Source of the DNA: Aquimarina sp. | GTDB taxonomy: Bacteria > Bacteroidota > Bacteroidia > Flavobacteriales > Flavobacteriaceae | Length of the DNA: 9,144 bases | Direction: 5' to 3' | NCBI GenBank assembly: GCA_002697475.1 | Contig: NZVW01000082.1 | Span: forward strand, 1 to 9,144 | Shown: in pieces, positions 6,467 through 9,144 of the stretch | Position numbering within the stretch: position 1 is the stretch's first letter | Layout: every line of letters starts with the position of its first letter | The notes under the pieces: generated by a model | The model's database searches: none | What the model was told of the DNA's origin: nothing | What the model saw: only the letters and a program-made list of their open reading frames with translations | Translations under genes and position numbers: made by a program

Positions 6467-7810
6467 TTAAATTCCAGTATAATTTGAAGGTGTAATCTGC
6501 TTTAATTCTTCTTTAATCGCAGATGAAACTTCTAAAGTATCAATAAAATCGGCGATGGATTTTTGATCGATTTTAGTATTGGTACGGGTTAATCCCTTTA
6601 GCGCTTCATAAGCATTAGGGTACCCTTCTCTGCGTAAAATGGTCTGAATGGCTTCAGCTACTACTGCCCAGTTATTCTCCAGATCCTGAGCGAATTTTTC
6701 TTCATTAAGTAATAACTTATTCAGCCCTTTTAAAGTAGCCTGAAATGCTATTAGGGTATGTCCAAAAGGAACTCCGATGTTTCTTAAAACGGTACTGTCA
6801 GTTAAATCTCTTTGTAAACGACTAACTGGTAATTTAGCGGCCAGGTGCTCAAACAATGCATTGGCAATACCAAGGTTTCCTTCACTATTTTCAAAATCAA
6901 TAGGATTTACCTTATGTGGCATGGCAGAGGATCCAACTTCTCCCTTTTTAATCTTTTGTTTAAAATAATCCATAGAGATATATGTCCATAAATCTCTGTC
7001 CAGATCAATAAGTATAGTGTTAATACGTTTTAAACCGTCAAATAAAGAAGCCGCGTGGTCATAATGCTCAATTTGTGTAGTAGGGAAGGAGTGGTGCAAT
7101 CCTAGTTTTTCCTGTACGAACTGAGTACCAAAAGTTTTCCAATCTATAGTAGGGTAGGCAACTTTGTGTGCGTTATAATTACCTGTTGCTCCTCCAAATT
7201 TAGCAGCGCTTGGTATATCTTTAAGTTGATCGAATTGTGCCTCTAAACGAGCTACAAATACATCAAACTCTTTTCCTAATCGGGTAGGTGATGCGGGTTG
7301 ACCATGTGTTCTGGCTAACATTGGGATATCTTTCCATTCAATAACTAGCTGTTTTAGTCTATCTAACAGTTCCTGATACATAGGAATGTAAACATCGCCA
7401 ATTGCCTCTTTAATACTTAGAGGTATAGCGGTATTGTTGATATCCTGAGAGGTTAAGCCAAAATGTATAAATTCTTTATATTCAGATAATCCTAAAGCGT
7501 CAAATTTTTCTTTGATGAAATATTCAACTGCTTTCACATCATGATTGGTAACTTTTTCGATATCCTTTATGGCCTGAGCATCATCTGCGGTGAATTCATT
7601 ATAAATAACTCTAAGTTTATCAAACAACGCCGTGTCTACCTTCTCTAATTGAGGTAATGGTAATTCACATAACGCAATAAAATATTCTATTTCTACCAGT
7701 ACTCTGTACTTGATAAGAGCTTCTTCACTAAAATAAGCACTGAGTGCTTTGGTTTTAGAAGCATATCTACCATCAATAGGAGATATAGCTTGTAATGCAG
7801 ATAATGACAT
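6467..7810 (-). CDS. purB: Adenylosuccinate lyase
   Basis: A complete cytoplasmic enzyme of 447 residues, close to the 456 of E. coli PurB. It cleaves SAICAR to AICAR plus fumarate, and adenylosuccinate to AMP plus fumarate, so it acts twice in purine synthesis. Seen: the N-terminal 'ALQAISPIDGRYASKT' typical of the E. coli-type enzyme; 'FGLTSQDINNTA' (about 118-128); 'ARTHGQPASPTRLGKE' with His169 as the likely general acid; and the fumarase/aspartase superfamily signature 'GSSAMPHKVNP' (293-303), whose Ser pair holds the catalytic base. 'SDTSVLRN'-like substrate contacts appear as 'LTDSTVLRN' (336-344). The start at 7810 is preceded by a good -7 box and gives the expected N-terminus. It stands alone between a terminator and a promoter, so it is probably monocistronic. 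Confidence 0.98.
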   Translation of the reverse strand: MSLSALQAISPIDGRYASKTKALSAYFSEEALIKYRVLVEIEYFIALCELPLPQLEKVDTALFDKLRVIYNEFTADDAQAIKDIEKVTNHDVKAVEYFIKEKFDALGLSEYKEFIHFGLTSQDINNTAIPLSIKEAIGDVYIPMYQELLDRLKQLVIEWKDIPMLARTHGQPASPTRLGKEFDVFVARLEAQFDQLKDIPSAAKFGGATGNYNAHKVAYPTIDWKTFGTQFVQEKLGLHHSFPTTQIEHYDHAASLFDGLKRINTILIDLDRDLWTYISMDYFKQKIKKGEVGSSAMPHKVNPIDFENSEGNLGIANALFEHLAAKLPVSRLQRDLTDSTVLRNIGVPFGHTLIAFQATLKGLNKLLLNEEKFAQDLENNWAVVAEAIQTILRREGYPNAYEALKGLTRTNTKIDQKSIADFIDTLEVSSAIKEELKQITPSNYTGI

Positions 7811-7836
7811 AATGTTGTGTTGTTTTTTGAAAGCTG

Positions 7837-7844
7837 CAAAGATA
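7837..7844 (-). promoter_or_regulatory. Probable purB -7 promoter box
   Basis: On the minus strand this reads TATCTTTG, an exact match to the Bacteroidota -7 consensus TAnnTTTG. It lies 26 bases upstream of the purB ATG and would give a leader of about 20 bases. No TTG -33 element is evident at the usual spacing of roughly 19 bases; the sequence there is ATTCC-like, so the promoter is only half convincing. Confidence 0.5.
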
Positions 7845-8018
7845 AGCTATAAGATCGGATTTAGGAATTTGACATCTAATTAAAATAATGCTACTTGAAT
7901 CTTCACTATGACTAATTATCACTTTTTAAACCTGTCTTATTACTTTAAGATTTTCAAAAAAACATAGTCCACCTCGAGTTTAGTTTACGGGGAGTGAAAT
8001 GCAGAATGCTAAAAATAA

Positions 8019-8042
8019 GGTCTCGACTGCGCTCGACCAGAC
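8019..8042. repeat. Short GC-rich palindromic repeat, Flavobacteriia dispersed type, possible terminator
   Basis: The core contains two direct copies of CTCGAC (8022-8027 and 8032-8037) separated by TGCG. It also folds: GTCT (8020-8023) with AGAC (8039-8042) and CGA (8024-8026) with TCG (8033-8035), with a 3-base bulge and a 6-base loop. It is GC-rich against an AT-rich background. From recall, GTCTCGACTGCGCTCGAC-like units are dispersed in intergenic regions of many Flavobacteriia genomes; copy number in this genome cannot be seen here. On the minus strand it lies 32 bases after the stop of the HEAT-like gene and is followed by CTTATTTTTA, so it may terminate that operon. Confidence 0.6.
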
Positions 8043-8074
8043 ATTCAAGTGCTCATTATGTAAAAATACTTTAG

Positions 8075-8632
8075 TTAAATTTTTGCTAAAACCATACGAG
8101 CTCTGGCTTTGTAGGCAGCACTACCATTGTCATAATGCTGTAGAAGAATCATTTTTAATTCAGGATGAATCCAATCAAAATCTTTACCTAATAGAAATAA
8201 AGAAGTCATAGAATAGGCTTGAGCAGCTACTTTTTGGTTGGAAATCAACCAATCAAAACAAAGTTCTGTGATGTGTTCTTTCCGGGTATTCGTTAGAGAA
8301 GAAATTACCTTTTGATCCTTTTTCTTATAATAGGCCAAGATAAGATGTTCGCAAATTTTTGCCATAGGTCTAACCGCCGGATCCTGATAAACGACTTTAG
8401 CACAGCTTAAAAAGTCATCTATTTGTGGTAATATAATATGTAATTGTTTACCACATACATATTCTAATGCCCAGGCTGCTTTACAGGATATTGGAGTATT
8501 CACCTGTTTACATATAGCTATGAGTGCAGGGAGTTGATCCGGATGCGCAATGATATACGATGCAAAAGCATTGCGTTTTGCTTTGGAGTGATCCAGCGTT
8601 TTTTCAAGTTTTGTGATGAGTTCAGATACCAT
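8075..8632 (-). CDS. HEAT-repeat-like helical protein of unknown function
   Basis: This 185-residue, cysteine-containing, all-helical cytoplasmic protein has no signal peptide or membrane segment. Amphipathic helix pairs recur, for example 'SCKAAWALEYVC' (49-60), 'VRPMAKICEHLILAYYKK' (87-104), 'VAAQAYSMTSLFLLGK' (135-150) and 'AAYKARARMVLAKI' (172-185), a pattern like HEAT/ARM solenoids. No catalytic motif is recognised. It starts 7 bases after the sirtuin stop, so the two are almost certainly co-transcribed. From recall, proteins like this in Flavobacteriaceae sit near purB and have sometimes been labelled 'adenylosuccinate lyase'. That label is not supported by sequence: none of the lyase signatures are present, and the real purB is next door. 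A scaffold or binding role is the most that can be inferred. Confidence 0.85.
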   Translation of the reverse strand: MVSELITKLEKTLDHSKAKRNAFASYIIAHPDQLPALIAICKQVNTPISCKAAWALEYVCGKQLHIILPQIDDFLSCAKVVYQDPAVRPMAKICEHLILAYYKKKDQKVISSLTNTRKEHITELCFDWLISNQKVAAQAYSMTSLFLLGKDFDWIHPELKMILLQHYDNGSAAYKARARMVLAKI

Positions 8633-8639
8633 AAAATAT

Positions 8640-9144
8640 TTAAGATATTAAACTTTCCACGACACGGGGTACGCCTACTGTTGCTCTCTCTTTGATGATA
8701 TTCAGATTGCCTTTTGGAGCAATATTAGGTTCAGGATCAATAAAGTATATAGGGGTGTCATATGGCGCATAACTAACCAAACCAGCGGCAGGATAGACTT
8801 GCATAGAAGTACCTATTATTAATAAAATATCAGCTTGTGCTGTCATCTCCATGGCTTTTTCCATCATAGGTACTGCTTCTCCAAACCACACAATATGTGG
8901 CCTTAACTGATGGTTGTATTCACAGAAATCACCAAGATTAAGATCATCTTTCCAGTCGAGAACCAGATCCTGATCAAACTGGCTACGTACTTTAAGCAAC
9001 TCGCCGTGGAGATGTATTACCTGACTACTTCCAGCACGTTCGTGCAGGTCATCTACATTTTGTGTAATAATGGTTACATCATAATGGTCTTCAAGATTCT
9101 TTAAGGCATGGTGCGCTTTGTTAGGTAAAACGGTAAGTAGTTGC
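8640..9144 (-). CDS. Sir2-family NAD-dependent protein deacylase (sirtuin), N-terminus missing
   Basis: The frame stays open to the window edge, giving 167 C-terminal residues; the N-terminal NAD-binding GAGxS segment lies outside. Seen, numbered from the first whole codon: 'TQNVDDLHERAGS' (27-39), the Sir2 signature contacting NAD and ribose; 'HLHGE' with catalytic His46; 'LRPHIVWFGEAVPM', the acyl-peptide-binding strand; then 'DILLIIGTSMQVYPAAGL' and 'PIYFIDPEP', both on the Rossmann fold. The small domain between His46 and 'RPHIVWFG' has a single Cys in 'NLGDFCEYNHQ', so the usual four-Cys zinc site is absent. The family removes acyl groups from lysines using NAD and releases nicotinamide; targets here are unknown. 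First visible gene of a two-gene minus-strand unit with the HEAT-like protein. Confidence 0.95.
   Translation of the reverse strand, partial: QLLTVLPNKAHHALKNLEDHYDVTIITQNVDDLHERAGSSQVIHLHGELLKVRSQFDQDLVLDWKDDLNLGDFCEYNHQLRPHIVWFGEAVPMMEKAMEMTAQADILLIIGTSMQVYPAAGLVSYAPYDTPIYFIDPEPNIAPKGNLNIIKERATVGVPRVVESLIS

Larger units (their letters stand above)
7811..8074. other. 264-base intergenic region upstream of purB
   Basis: Apart from the purB -7 box and the palindromic repeat at 8019-8042, I see no gene or RNA structure here. The left two-thirds (7845-7965) is AT-rich without clear inverted repeats. Base composition changes near 7968, where GC-richer sequence containing CTCGAG (7973-7978) and GGGGAGTG begins. 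This is consistent with an inserted repeat unit spanning roughly 7968-8042. Confidence 0.5.

Noticed and set aside
7999..8211. 70-residue plus-strand frame with Cys/His pairs
   Set aside because: Its start lies inside the palindromic repeat region, and about 137 bases run antisense through the well-supported HEAT-like gene. The Cys/His pattern is not a recognised zinc motif.
8910..9104. Plus-strand 64-residue frame
   Set aside because: It is antisense to the Sir2 catalytic motifs TQNVDDLH and HLHGE, which are unmistakable on the minus strand.
1..9144. Mobile element, defence system or CRISPR array
   Set aside because: No transposase, integrase, nuclease, helicase, toxin-antitoxin pair, regularly spaced repeats or tRNA-flanked insertion is visible; gene content is ordinary flavobacterial chromosome.

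Overview
The window looks like ordinary chromosome from a member of the Bacteroidota, most likely a marine Flavobacteriaceae. The sequence is AT-rich, starts lack Shine-Dalgarno motifs, and one start has a TAnnTTTG -7 box. The gene content also fits: a BtuB-like TonB-dependent receptor, lipoproteins with short lipoboxes, a type IX-like C-terminal domain, DUF4252 proteins and a zinc-motif-less sirtuin. I cannot assign a genus. No phage, transposon, CRISPR array, tRNA or rRNA is visible, and no stretch over 300 bases lacks a gene.

Layout. Positions 1-1232 (+) hold the C-terminal half of an outer-membrane TonB-dependent receptor. It converges on two minus-strand genes for exported proteins: a 426-residue CARDB-like protein with a sorting-domain-like C-terminus (1265-2545), and a 477-residue S41-family peptidase lipoprotein (2619-4052). 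A divergent 151-base intergenic region follows. It carries a good ECF-type promoter (TGTAAC, 16 bp, CGTC) reading into a plus-strand unit: ECF sigma factor (4204-4713), overlapping small single-pass membrane protein and probable anti-sigma factor (4700-5146), then two DUF4252 proteins, one with a signal peptide (5212-5748) and one a lipoprotein (5846-6385). Hairpins at 5169-5197 and 5779-5810 may step down expression along the unit. A perfect bidirectional terminator at 6414-6445 separates this unit from purB (6467-7810, -).

Upstream of purB is a 264-base gap with its -7 box and a short GC-rich palindromic repeat of a kind I recall as dispersed in Flavobacteriia genomes. Beyond it lies a minus-strand pair, a sirtuin (8640 to window end, N-terminus missing) followed 7 bases later by a HEAT-like helical protein (8075-8632).

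How it works together: the clearest system is the probably self-activating ECF sigma / membrane regulator / twin DUF4252 envelope module. purB is purine housekeeping, and the sirtuin/HEAT pair is probably co-transcribed. Nothing here is clearly a new defence or mobile system. The most interesting leads are the apparent rearrangement of sorting-domain motifs in the 426-residue protein, the unassigned role of the DUF4252 module, and the repeat hairpin placed where a terminator for the sirtuin operon would be expected.
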